Shown: positions 23,661 to 29,423 of the stretch, in pieces
How the letters are laid out: each line of letters starts with the position of its first letter
Position numbering within the stretch: the first letter of the stretch is position 1
Notes under the pieces: generated by a model
The model's database searches: none
Seen by the model: the letters and a program-made list of their open reading frames with translations, nothing else
Told to the model about the DNA's origin: nothing
Source of the DNA: JBGSWL01 sp041752455
GTDB lineage: Bacteria > Pseudomonadota > Alphaproteobacteria > Rhizobiales > Rhizobiaceae
NCBI GenBank assembly: GCA_041752455.1
Contig: JBGSWL010000027.1
Location: forward strand, 1-29,423
DNA: 29,423 nt
Reading direction: 5' to 3'
Program-made: the position numbers and the translations under genes

Positions 23661-23923
23661 GTTGCGGCACTCGCCTTGTGATCCACGAGCGATGCAACTG
23701 CGTCGACCACGTCGCCAACGGTCTTCAGGGATTCCCACGCGCTGGCCGCGTTGAGTTCGATCTCGATGTCGAACGTGTCTTCCAGGTCGAAGATGATTTC
23801 GGCCAGATCGAGCGACTGGATTTCTAGATCCTTCAGCACGCTGTCGCGTGTCACCGCTTCGGGCTCCATGCCTGCCTTTGCGGCAATGATGCGTCTTGTT
23901 TCGTCAAAGGCATCCGGGGTCAT
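23657..23923 (-). CDS. Acyl carrier protein of the NodF/RkpF-like group
   Basis: An 88-residue acidic carrier protein. The phosphopantetheine serine is S37 in the sequence IQSLDLAEIIFDLEDTFDIEIE. The usual DSL motif reads QSL here, a notable change at position 36. The C-terminal half, LNAASAWESLKTVGDVVDAV, looks like NodF (MNTADAW..L..IGDVV.A) rather than housekeeping AcpP or AcpXL, judged from memory. AAGGATGAGG precedes the ATG. It lies 35 bases after leuD and is translationally coupled to the ketosynthase, so it probably carries the chain that enzyme extends. Confidence 0.92.
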   Translation of the reverse strand: MTPDAFDETRRIIAAKAGMEPEAVTRDSVLKDLEIQSLDLAEIIFDLEDTFDIEIELNAASAWESLKTVGDVVDAVASLVDHKASAAT

Positions 23924-23958
23924 GGCCTCATCCTTTTCGATGGCTTCGGTGTGTCAGT

Positions 23959-24564
23959 TCAGGCCCACGGGCGCGTCTCTGCGAGGGTTTTTTCGTAGGT
24001 GTCGATGGCCGCCGCCTTTTCCAGCGTCAGGCCGATGTCGTCGAGCCCGTTGATCAGGCAATGCTTGCGGTGCGGATCGACATCAAAAGTGATGACGCCG
24101 CCATCGGGGCCGCGAATTTCCTGGGCTTCCAGATCGACACTGACGGTGGCGTTGGCGCCGCGCGACGCATCGTCCATCAGTTTGTCCAGATCGGACTGGC
24201 TGACGACGATCGGCAGAATGCCGTTCTTGAAGCAGTTGTTGTAGAAGATGTCGGCAAAGCTGGTCGAGATGACGCAGCGGATACCGAAATCCAGAAGCGC
24301 CCAAGGCGCATGTTCGCGCGATGAGCCGCAGCCGAAATTGTCGCCAGCAACCAGGATCGAGGTGTTTCGATAGGCCTGCTTGTTGAGCACGAAATCGGGG
24401 TTTTCGCTGCCATCCTCGTTGTAGCGCATTTCCGCAAACAGCCCGGTTCCAAGGCCTGTGCGGCGGATCGTCTTCAGATAGTCCTTCGGGATGATCATGT
24501 CGGTATCGACATTGATGATCGGAAGCGGCGCGGCAACGCCGGTGAGTTTGTCGAATTTCTGCAT
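23959..24564 (-). CDS. leuD: 3-isopropylmalate dehydratase small subunit
   Basis: With LeuC (not in the window) it isomerises 2- to 3-isopropylmalate in leucine synthesis. The 201-residue protein has the typical start MQKFDKLTGVAAPLP..NVDTDMIIPKDYLK, the GLF segment and the active-site loop DNFGCGSSREHAPWAL. The ATG at 24564 is chosen by homology; the frame runs to 24627 but the extension is not conserved-looking. It heads the minus-strand series leuD, acp, ketosynthase, rid, leuB. The upstream gap holds a stable hairpin. Confidence 0.96.
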   Translation of the reverse strand: MQKFDKLTGVAAPLPIINVDTDMIIPKDYLKTIRRTGLGTGLFAEMRYNEDGSENPDFVLNKQAYRNTSILVAGDNFGCGSSREHAPWALLDFGIRCVISTSFADIFYNNCFKNGILPIVVSQSDLDKLMDDASRGANATVSVDLEAQEIRGPDGGVITFDVDPHRKHCLINGLDDIGLTLEKAAAIDTYEKTLAETRPWA

Positions 24565-24628
24565 GGAACCGATCCGGTGATGGACGCAAATGTTCAGGTG
24601 CCTTAGCAAAGGGTGACAGAAATGCAAA

Positions 24629-24657
24629 GCGCCGCAAACAGTCTCTTGTTTCGGCGC
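24629..24657 (-). promoter_or_regulatory. Stable hairpin upstream of leuD
   Basis: A ten-pair stem (GCGCCG/CGGCGC plus AAAC/GTTT, one bulged C) with an eight-base loop lies in the leuD/citE-like divergent gap. On the minus strand it is followed by TTTGCATTTC. It could be an attenuator or operator for leuD, or a leader element of the divergent gene 33 bases away. Function unproven. Confidence 0.35.
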
Positions 24658-24689
24658 GTATCACCAGCAACCAGCATGAACCGATCCCG

Positions 24690-25610
24690 ATGATGACAGC
24701 CGACCCGATCCGCCCGCGCCGTTCTGTGCTCTACGTTCCGTGCGACCGGCCGCGCGCGATGGAAAAGGCCGAGACGCTGGCCTGCGACGCGATCATCTTT
24801 GATCTGGAAGATGCCGTCGCACCTGATGCCAAGGCCGCAGCGCGCGAGAACCTGCGCACGCATTTCCGCGCCTTTCGGCAAAGCACGGCTGAGCGGATCG
24901 TGCGGATCAATCCGCTCGCCTCCGACTTTGGCACGGAGGATCTTCTGGCGGCGCGCGGCTGCAGGCCCGATGCGATCCTCTTGCCGAAGGTCGAGGATGA
25001 CACGCATCTGCTGGATGTCTCCGATGCGCTGGCGCAGACCGACGCGCCGCAGACGCTGCGTCTGTGGGCGATGATCGAGACAGCGCGCGGTGTGGCGCGC
25101 GCCGCGCATCTCGCCAGCCTGTCTTCGATCGGCCCCTACCGGCTTGGCGCGTTTGTTGTCGGCACCAATGATCTTTTCAAGGAGACCGGCGTCAATGGCC
25201 CGGACGCCCGGCTTTACGCCCGGTCTTGGCTGATGCAGGTGGTGCTTGGCGCACGGTCAGGCGGCATCGCAGTGCTCGATGGTGTGTTCAACAACCACGC
25301 AGACCTTGAGGGACTGGCGCGCGCGTGCGCGGAAGGCGCAGCGATGGGTTTTGACGGCAAGACGCTGATCCACCCGGTGCAGATCGGCGCTGCCAATGCT
25401 GCCTTTTCACCAAGTGCGGACAGTCTCACCGCTGCGCGCCAGATCGTTGCCGCGTTCGAATTGCCGGAAAATGCTGGCAAGGGCGTCATCGCGCTTGACG
25501 GGCGGATGGTCGAGCGGCTCCATTTCCAACAGGCGCAGGCCCTGCTTGCCAAGGCAGTGGCGATTGCAGCGCGCGAGACTGACAACAACCGGGATACCAA
25601 TCCATCATGA
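24690..25610 (+). CDS. HpcH/HpaI aldolase or CitE-like CoA-ester lyase
   Basis: Cytoplasmic TIM-barrel lyase of 306 residues related to malyl-CoA/citramalyl-CoA lyase and CitE. It begins with RRSVLYVPCDRPRAMEKAETLACDAIIFDLEDAVAPDAK, the family start with the DLEDAV block. The metal-binding glutamate is in MIETARGV and the second acid in VVGTNDL. GFDGKTLIHPVQI near the end is the CoA-side motif. Two adjacent ATG codons at 24690 and 24693 are equally possible. It shares an ATGA overlap with the DUF1737 gene. True substrate (malyl-CoA, citramalyl-CoA, other) cannot be fixed. Confidence 0.9.
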   Translation: MMTADPIRPRRSVLYVPCDRPRAMEKAETLACDAIIFDLEDAVAPDAKAAARENLRTHFRAFRQSTAERIVRINPLASDFGTEDLLAARGCRPDAILLPKVEDDTHLLDVSDALAQTDAPQTLRLWAMIETARGVARAAHLASLSSIGPYRLGAFVVGTNDLFKETGVNGPDARLYARSWLMQVVLGARSGGIAVLDGVFNNHADLEGLARACAEGAAMGFDGKTLIHPVQIGAANAAFSPSADSLTAARQIVAAFELPENAGKGVIALDGRMVERLHFQQAQALLAKAVAIAARETDNNRDTNPS

Positions 25611-25813
25611 TCGCTTACCGTCTGTTGACCGGACCCGATGATGCCTCGTTCTGCCACAAGGTCACCAAAGCCCTGTCGTCGGGCTGGGTCCTGCATGGCC
25701 AGCCGATCTACGCCCACGACCCGGCCAGCGGCCTGATGCGCTGCGCCCAGGCGGTGATCAAGGAAATCAACAACACGGACTACGATCCGGCCATGAAGCT
25801 TGGCGAGCTTTGA
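25607..25813 (+). CDS. DUF1737-type small protein
   Basis: A 68-residue soluble protein, YRLLTGPDDASFCHKVTKALSSGW then a short C-terminal helix. The L...GW pattern followed by a CAQAVIK strand is that of DUF1737 as I recall. It overlaps the upstream lyase stop as ATGA and the next gene start as TTGA, so it sits fully inside a coupled operon. Function is unknown. Confidence 0.8.
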   Translation: MIAYRLLTGPDDASFCHKVTKALSSGWVLHGQPIYAHDPASGLMRCAQAVIKEINNTDYDPAMKLGEL

Positions 25814-26511
25814 GGCGCGGGGCGCTCCTTGCGGTGACGGCCTTGGCGGCCCAGGCCGGGCTCGTTTTGCCGTCAGCCGGTTGTGCGCTGTCGCTGGTGA
25901 TGGCGATCGACGTTTCATCCAGTGTCGATACGCAGGACTATCGCTTGCAGATGGGCGGGCTGGCGGCGGCGCTCTCGGCCCCCGAGGTCATGTCGGCGAT
26001 CATCGACGCCGGTGGCATCGAGGCGATGGCATTCGAATGGAGCGGACGGTTTGCGCAGGTCGAGGTTGCGTCCTGGGCGATGCTTTCCGATGCGCCTTCG
26101 ATCCTCGCCTTTGCGCAAAAGATTGCGACCCATGAGCGCAGCCGTTTCGATCTGCCGACGGCGCTCGGCCATGCACTCGGGCACGCGGTGACGCAGTTTG
26201 CCTCCGCGCCATCGACCTTGGCCTCCTCCCCTTGCGCCCGTCGTGCCATCGATGTCTCGGGCGACGGGGTCAATAACGAAGGCTTCGGCCCGCGCGATGC
26301 CTATCGCCATTTCCCGGTTGCCGGGGTGCAGGTGAACGCGTTGGTGGTCGCCGGGGCCATTCCCGACCCGGTGGACTATTTCCGCAACGAAGTGCTGTTC
26401 GGGCCCGGCGCATTTCTGGAAGTGGCGGCAGATTTTGCCGACTACGAGAATGCGATGCGCCGCAAACTGCTGCGCGAGATCAACGGCAGCGCGCTGTCGC
26501 AGGCCGACTGA
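25810..26511 (+). CDS. DUF1194 protein with von Willebrand A-like MIDAS motif
   Basis: A 233-residue exported protein. A signal peptide (1-25, ending SAGC) is followed at once by MAIDVSSSVD, a DxSxS metal-ion adhesion motif (D34, S36, S38). DVSGDGVNNEG is a second conserved block. The start is a TTG at 25810 overlapping the previous stop; the next in-frame ATG would cut the signal peptide, so TTG is preferred. SAGC could be read as a weak lipobox but lacks the usual hydrophobic residue at -3. Role unknown, presumably periplasmic binding of a protein or metal-dependent partner. It ends nine bases from the convergent metallopeptidase. Confidence 0.87.
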   Translation: MRRGALLAVTALAAQAGLVLPSAGCALSLVMAIDVSSSVDTQDYRLQMGGLAAALSAPEVMSAIIDAGGIEAMAFEWSGRFAQVEVASWAMLSDAPSILAFAQKIATHERSRFDLPTALGHALGHAVTQFASAPSTLASSPCARRAIDVSGDGVNNEGFGPRDAYRHFPVAGVQVNALVVAGAIPDPVDYFRNEVLFGPGAFLEVAADFADYENAMRRKLLREINGSALSQAD

Positions 26512-26520
26512 TCAGCGCAT

Positions 26521-26943
26521 TCATTCAACCTCGGCTTCGATCTTTTCCATGTCCGCATCGGACAGACCGAAATGGTGGCCGAGTTCATGCACCAGCACAT
26601 GGGTGACGATGTCGCCGATCGTTTCCTCGTTCTCGCACCAGTAGTCGAGAATGGCGCGGCGGTAGAGCGTGATCCGGTTGGCGATATCGCCGGTCGCCGG
26701 GTTCCAGCGCTCGGCAAGGCCGCGCCCTTCGAAGAGACCAAGCAGATCGAATGGCGTCTCGAGACCGAGGTCGTCGATGATCTCGTCTTCGGGAAAATCG
26801 GCGATCACGATCATCACGTCGGCGGTCAGCTGGCGAAAATCGTCCGGCAGGCGGGCATAGGCATCGCGTGCCATCCGCTCGAACTGCCCTAGGTCCGGAG
26901 CAAGCCGGTCTTTCCAGTCGTCTTCGGGATCGTGGTTGGCCAT
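26521..26943 (-). CDS. Small zincin-like metallopeptidase
   Basis: A 140-residue protein with HELGHHFGLSD at 119-129, an HExxHxxGxxD zinc motif of the PF06262-type small zincins common in proteobacteria. There is no signal peptide. The ATG at 26943 is chosen because MANHDPEDDW is a plausible family start; the frame runs up to 27171 without a better site. Acidic residues dominate the C-terminus. Cytoplasmic location and a regulated protease or inactive binder role are inferred; target unknown. It lies 109 bases after the polytopic membrane protein on the same strand, with a hairpin between. Confidence 0.88.
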   Translation of the reverse strand: MANHDPEDDWKDRLAPDLGQFERMARDAYARLPDDFRQLTADVMIVIADFPEDEIIDDLGLETPFDLLGLFEGRGLAERWNPATGDIANRITLYRRAILDYWCENEETIGDIVTHVLVHELGHHFGLSDADMEKIEAEVE

Positions 26944-26983
26944 GTCTTGTGTCACTCGCCGGTCCTTCTTTCGCAGGCCGACT

Positions 26984-27014
26984 GCGAAGGCCCCGCTATA
27001 TATGGGGCCTTTGC
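26984..27014 (-). other. Hairpin upstream of the metallopeptidase gene
   Basis: GCGAAGGCCCC pairs with GGGGCCTTTGC (one G-T pair) around the loop GCTATATAT. It lies between the membrane protein stop and the metallopeptidase start. No T-run follows on the minus strand, so it could be a weak terminator or leader structure; the loop TATATAT might also act as a promoter element. Confidence 0.35.
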
Positions 27015-27052
27015 ACGCTTGCCAATGCATGGCGCAGGCGATGGCGGATAGC

Positions 27053-27886
27053 TCATCCGAGCCAGGGCAGGAAGGGCTGACCCTGAAAGGCCTGCCACAT
27101 CGTGGCGGCCACCAGCGCGGCAAAGGCCGCGGATGCTGCCCAGACCAGCCTCTTGCCGATGACGGCGCCAAGGCCTGCAGCTGCCAGCCCGACCAGCGGG
27201 ATTACGTGCAGGGCATGCGTAGCAAAGAAGTGCGCGACACGCAGGTCACCGACTTCTCGCGACCATCCGAGCACCGGCAGCGCCGCGCCGGTGACCGGCG
27301 TGCCGACATGGTGCCCCGGCATCGAGGACAGTGTTCCGGCTGCGACGAGTGTCAGGATGAAGGTCAGGACCAGTCCCAGCGCGATTGACAGATGCAAGGC
27401 GGGTGCAAGGCCGGTGGTTTGGTTGCGCCAGATGGCGATACCCATCACTGCGCTGGCGGATGTCAGGATCACCGCGAACACACCCATGAATCCGTAGATC
27501 GTCCCCATGACGACGTCGTCGGTGTTGAAATGGGAGGCGATGCCGAAGGTGGCTGCGCCACCGACCCAGACCAGTTCGGCAAGGACGCAGAAGCAGACGA
27601 CACCTGCATAAATGCGCCAGTTCCGGCCGGTCATCCCGGCCGGAAGATAGCGGGCGAAGAATGCGAGCGTCAGCGTGTAGGTGGCGAGCGCGAGGTGAAA
27701 CTGCAGCGGCTTCTGCCAGATCGGCGCGTCGAGAAAAATCCGCTGGTCGAGCATGGCAGCTGCCATCAGCGGAACGGCGGTCTGTGCGATGAAGAGCGAC
27801 AGGCCGGTGAAGGCGGGCGCGTCATTCCACATGCGTGTCAGGTTGAGCGAAGGTGATACCGGGTGCGAGAGCGGAAGCGTCGTCAT
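27053..27886 (-). CDS. Polytopic membrane protein with conserved-looking histidines, unknown function
   Basis: The 277-residue protein has about seven hydrophobic segments. Histidines lie in QFH (64), SHFN (119), ALHL (165), PGHHVG (192-193) and VAHFFATHALHVIP (219, 224 and 227), a pattern suggestive of heme or metal binding in or near the membrane. I do not recognise a named family. It starts with ATG at 27886 overlapping the stop of the ABA4-like gene as ATGA, so the two are cotranslated and probably work together. The divergent TetR gene is the likely regulator. No enzyme motif can be stated with confidence. Confidence 0.85.
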   Translation of the reverse strand: MTTLPLSHPVSPSLNLTRMWNDAPAFTGLSLFIAQTAVPLMAAAMLDQRIFLDAPIWQKPLQFHLALATYTLTLAFFARYLPAGMTGRNWRIYAGVVCFCVLAELVWVGGAATFGIASHFNTDDVVMGTIYGFMGVFAVILTSASAVMGIAIWRNQTTGLAPALHLSIALGLVLTFILTLVAAGTLSSMPGHHVGTPVTGAALPVLGWSREVGDLRVAHFFATHALHVIPLVGLAAAGLGAVIGKRLVWAASAAFAALVAATMWQAFQGQPFLPWLG

Positions 27887-28323
27887 GCTGGTTGTCCCGT
27901 GTTTGCGGCGCGCAGGCGAAAGGCTGCGGCCATGGCATGAAATGTGAGGAAGCCTGCCGGCCCGAAGAGGAAGATCAGCGCCAGATGCGGCAGAACGAGC
28001 AGATGGGGTATCCGTTCAGCGCGTGCGGTCCGAACGGCCCAGGCGCCGACAAAGAGATCAAAGCCGAGATAGTGGACCCAACCGGCCAGCGCGATGTCGG
28101 GATCGCTGAGGAGAGCCATCACATCGGGCAGGCTGCCGTAGCCGCCTTCAGCCTCCGACCAATGCACGAGGATCAGGGCACTGTAGGCCAGCGCCAAGAA
28201 AAGGGGGATGACGAGGCCGGCGATCCGGTCTGTCAGGCGCGGTGCCAGCGGCGCTGCAATCAGCGCCAGCCAGCCGAGCATGGCGACAGGATTGACGATC
28301 TGGAACAGGGTCTCGGGGGTCAT
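27883..28323 (-). CDS. ABA4-like (DUF4281) membrane protein
   Basis: A 146-residue protein with four hydrophobic segments. WVHYLGFDLFVGAWAVRTARAERIPHLLVLPHLALIFLFGPAGFL contains the family signature (W.HYL.FDLF.G, P.L.L.F.FGPAG) shared with plant ABA4, needed for neoxanthin formation; bacterial members are largely uncharacterised. The start at 28323 is preferred over 28401 because of the promoter at 28352-28380. It is first in an operon with the histidine-rich membrane protein. A carotenoid or other lipid role is possible but not shown. Confidence 0.88.
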   Translation of the reverse strand: MTPETLFQIVNPVAMLGWLALIAAPLAPRLTDRIAGLVIPLFLALAYSALILVHWSEAEGGYGSLPDVMALLSDPDIALAGWVHYLGFDLFVGAWAVRTARAERIPHLLVLPHLALIFLFGPAGFLTFHAMAAAFRLRAANTGQPA

Positions 28324-28351
28324 GGTAATCTCTATCTTGACGGTGTCAGGA

Positions 28352-28380
28352 TGTATGACAACGCGTCTAGCCACTGTCAA
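28352..28380 (-). promoter_or_regulatory. Promoter of the ABA4-like operon
   Basis: TTGACA (28380-28375) and CATACA (28357-28352) with a 17-base spacer form a good sigma-70-type promoter reading left. ATCTTGAC-GGT-GTCAGGAT (28334-28352), a near-perfect repeat, lies just downstream of the -10 and may be a second operator. Confidence 0.6.
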
Positions 28381-28396
28381 GATCAAATTTTGACAG
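28374..28396. promoter_or_regulatory. 23-bp palindrome joining two divergent -35 boxes
   Basis: CTGTCAA-N9-TTGACAG is an inverted repeat whose arms are the -35 boxes of the left-reading and right-reading promoters. It is the most likely binding site of the TetR protein at 28425, which would then repress both itself and the ABA4-like operon. Part of the symmetry is simply that the two -35 boxes are back to back, so binding is inference. Confidence 0.55.
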
Positions 28397-28418
28397 CGCA
28401 AAGATCGCGCGCTATTCC
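28390..28418 (+). promoter_or_regulatory. Promoter of the TetR gene at 28425, probably leaderless
   Basis: TTGACA (28390-28395) and TATTCC (28413-28418) are 17 bases apart. The ATG lies six bases after the -10, so transcription would begin at or next to the start codon. No Shine-Dalgarno sequence is present, which agrees with a leaderless message. Confidence 0.6.
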
Positions 28419-28424
28419 AACTCC

Positions 28425-29012
28425 ATGGCCGATGAAAAACCCTATCATCATGGCGACCTGCGTGCGGCGCTGCTGGCTGCCGCAGAAGCCGACATTGCCG
28501 AACACGGGATCGAGGCGTTCTCGCTGCGACAGGTGGCTCGGCGTGCCGGCGTCAGCCATGCGGCACCGGCCCATCACTTTGGCGATGCCGCTGGCCTGCT
28601 GACGGCGCTTGCCGCTGAAGGTTACCGGCAATTCCTGGCGGCGCAGTTGGCGCGGGTGCGGGTGGCGGGTGATGGCCCGGCGGACCGGATTGTTGCTTCG
28701 GGCTTGGGTTATATCGACTTTGCGATGGCGCGCCCGGCACTGTTCCGGTTGATGTTCGGCTCGGCGCGGCCGGACCATTGCGAAGCTGAATTGAACCGGG
28801 CCGCCGGCGATGCCTATCGGCACCTCGTCGACATCGTGACGTCGGGTGGGGGACGCACGATGGCGGACGAAGCGGCGGTGTGGGCCATGGCGCACGGGCT
28901 TGCCGATCTTTTGTCGGCGGGGCGCCTGACCCCGATTGCTGCGCTTGAGCCCGCAGCGCGGGATGCTGTGCTGGCGACCATCCTGCGCCGGATCGTCCCG
29001 GAAAAGCCCTGA
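28425..29012 (+). CDS. TetR-family regulator with WHG-type C-terminal domain
   Basis: The 195-residue protein opens with a Tyr-His-His-Gly-Asp start (KPYHHGDLRAALLAAA) common in one TetR subgroup. The helix-turn-helix is FSLRQVARRAGVSHAAPAHHFGDAAGLL (about 32-59), and WAMAHGLADLL (about 152-162) is the C-terminal WHG-like signature. It is divergent from the ABA4-like operon. The promoter and palindrome just upstream make autoregulation and control of that operon likely. The effector is unknown. Confidence 0.92.
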   Translation: MADEKPYHHGDLRAALLAAAEADIAEHGIEAFSLRQVARRAGVSHAAPAHHFGDAAGLLTALAAEGYRQFLAAQLARVRVAGDGPADRIVASGLGYIDFAMARPALFRLMFGSARPDHCEAELNRAAGDAYRHLVDIVTSGGGRTMADEAAVWAMAHGLADLLSAGRLTPIAALEPAARDAVLATILRRIVPEKP

Positions 29013-29023
29013 AATCAAAAAGC

Positions 29024-29040
29024 AGGAAATTATTCCTTTT
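29024..29040 (+). terminator. Weak hairpin with T-run after the TetR gene
   Basis: AGGAA and TTCCT around the loop ATTA are followed by TTT. The stem is only five pairs, so this is at best a weak terminator. Confidence 0.25.
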
Positions 29041-29048
29041 ATCAGCGC

Positions 29049-29095
29049 TTGACTCTTGAGCCGAGTCCCGGAATCTATAGGAACATAAATAGAAC
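29049..29095 (+). promoter_or_regulatory. Promoter with LexA box (SOS operator)
   Basis: GAAC-ATAAATA-GAAC at 29081-29095 is an exact GAAC-N7-GAAC, the reverse complement of the GTTC-N7-GTTC direct repeat bound by LexA in alphaproteobacteria. A TTGACT (29049-29054) and a CTATAG (29075-29080) immediately upstream are candidate -35 and -10 elements, with a long 20-base spacer. LexA bound here would cover the start region of transcription. Confidence 0.8.
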
Positions 29096-29116
29096 ATGAG
29101 GCTGGAAGCGGCCGCT

Positions 29117-29174
29117 CCCGTTGCAAAAACGGGGTGCGGGCGGCGCGGGAAACCCGCGCCCGCAACGCTGTTGC
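29117..29174 (+). other. Hairpin-rich leader of the imuA-like gene
   Basis: Three consecutive stems occur: CCCGTT/AACGGG with a GCAAA loop (29117-29133), an 11-pair GC-only stem with a CGG bulge and AAA loop (29136-29163), and GCAAC/GTTGC with a GCT loop (29162-29174, sharing two bases with the former). The leader between the LexA box and the start codon is 148 bases. It matches no riboswitch I know; a role in translation or RNA stability is a guess. Confidence 0.4.
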
Positions 29175-29243
29175 CGTGGCTTTTCAAAGGCCGGGCAGCA
29201 CCGATTGCGGGTTTCGGCAGGACAACGAGAAAAGGACGACATC

Positions 29244-29423
29244 ATGGCCGTGGCTTTGCCGCGAAGGCAGACGCATGCGCAGATTCCGGCTCCGCCCACC
29301 GTTACTGCCGGCGGCGGTTCCGGTGTGGTTGGTGCTGACGCAGGAGGTCAGGCAGCGGTGCTGGCGCGTCTGCGCGGGGCGATCGCTGCGGCTGAAGGGC
29401 GCGCGCCGGGTCTGTCATGGGTA
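29244..29423 (+). CDS. imuA: Probable ImuA-type SOS mutagenesis protein, 5' part only
   Basis: The first 60 residues are visible from the ATG at 29244, which has AAAAGGA upstream. After a proline- and glycine-rich N-terminus comes VLARLRGAIAAAEGR, like the L..LR..IA.IEGR segment at the start of ImuA (SulA-like) proteins that work with ImuB and DnaE2 in damage-induced mutagenesis. The LexA box upstream agrees strongly. With only 60 residues the call rests on that segment and on regulation; the rest lies outside the window. Confidence 0.62.
   Translation, partial: MAVALPRRQTHAQIPAPPTVTAGGGSGVVGADAGGQAAVLARLRGAIAAAEGRAPGLSWV

Noticed and set aside
24566..24687. Ten-base direct repeat GAACCGATCC next to the leuD start and the citE-like start
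   Set aside because: One copy overlaps the leuD start region and the repeat is short; chance cannot be excluded and no regulator fits.
29096..29338. Frame of 80 codons starting right after the LexA box
   Set aside because: It crosses the hairpins and the imuA start in another frame, has no ribosome binding site and is very rich in R, G and A; the ATG at 29244 with AAAAGGA is better.
1..29423. Mobile elements, CRISPR arrays, tRNA or rRNA genes
   Set aside because: I found no transposase or integrase motifs, no regularly spaced repeats, no target-site duplications and no tRNA-like sequence on either strand.

Overview
The window reads as a chromosomal segment of an alphaproteobacterium, most likely of the order Hyphomicrobiales (Rhizobiales). 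The DNA is GC-rich and densely coding. The rpmF, mtgA, ispA grouping, the leuD/leuB/asd neighbourhood, the bdhA-patatin pair and a GAAC-N7-GAAC LexA box (the reverse complement of the alphaproteobacterial GTTC-N7-GTTC) all fit that group. I see no tRNA, rRNA, insertion sequence, integrase, phage gene or CRISPR array. No stretch over 300 bases lacks a gene; the longest gap is 231 bases at 29013-29243.

Layout. 1-8150 is mostly housekeeping: leuS (cut by the window edge), a YggS-type PLP protein, an MltB-like lytic transglycosylase, rpmF, the peptidoglycan glycosyltransferase mtgA, the prenyl diphosphate synthase ispA, a periplasmic SLT protein with a SPOR-like tail, and ispG. So three peptidoglycan enzymes and two isoprenoid genes sit together. 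8295-10803 holds 3-hydroxybutyrate dehydrogenase coupled to a patatin-like hydrolase, then a TetR regulator. 10913-18198 carries a two-subunit molybdenum hydroxylase of the isoquinoline 1-oxidoreductase type and an RND efflux pair.

18265-24564 (minus strand) carries asd, leuB and leuD. A Rid-family protein, a beta-ketoacyl-ACP synthase and a dedicated acyl carrier protein are inserted between leuD and leuB. The ACP and synthase resemble the NodF/NodE pair of rhizobia. On the plus strand between asd and leuB lie three small envelope genes: a secreted unknown, DUF6152 and DUF6644.

24690-26511 is a coupled plus-strand operon of a CitE-like lyase, a DUF1737 protein and a DUF1194 von Willebrand A-like protein. 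26521-28323 (minus) has a small zincin metallopeptidase, a histidine-rich polytopic membrane protein and an ABA4-like membrane protein. The last two are divergent from a TetR regulator whose promoter overlaps a 23-bp palindrome. The window ends in the 5' part of a probable SOS mutagenesis gene (imuA-like) behind a LexA box and a hairpin-rich leader.

The best candidates for something little described are the NodFE-like acyl module inside the leucine locus, the TetR/ABA4-like/histidine-rich membrane unit, the CitE-DUF1737-DUF1194 operon and the perfect 20-bp palindrome against the ispA ribosome binding site.
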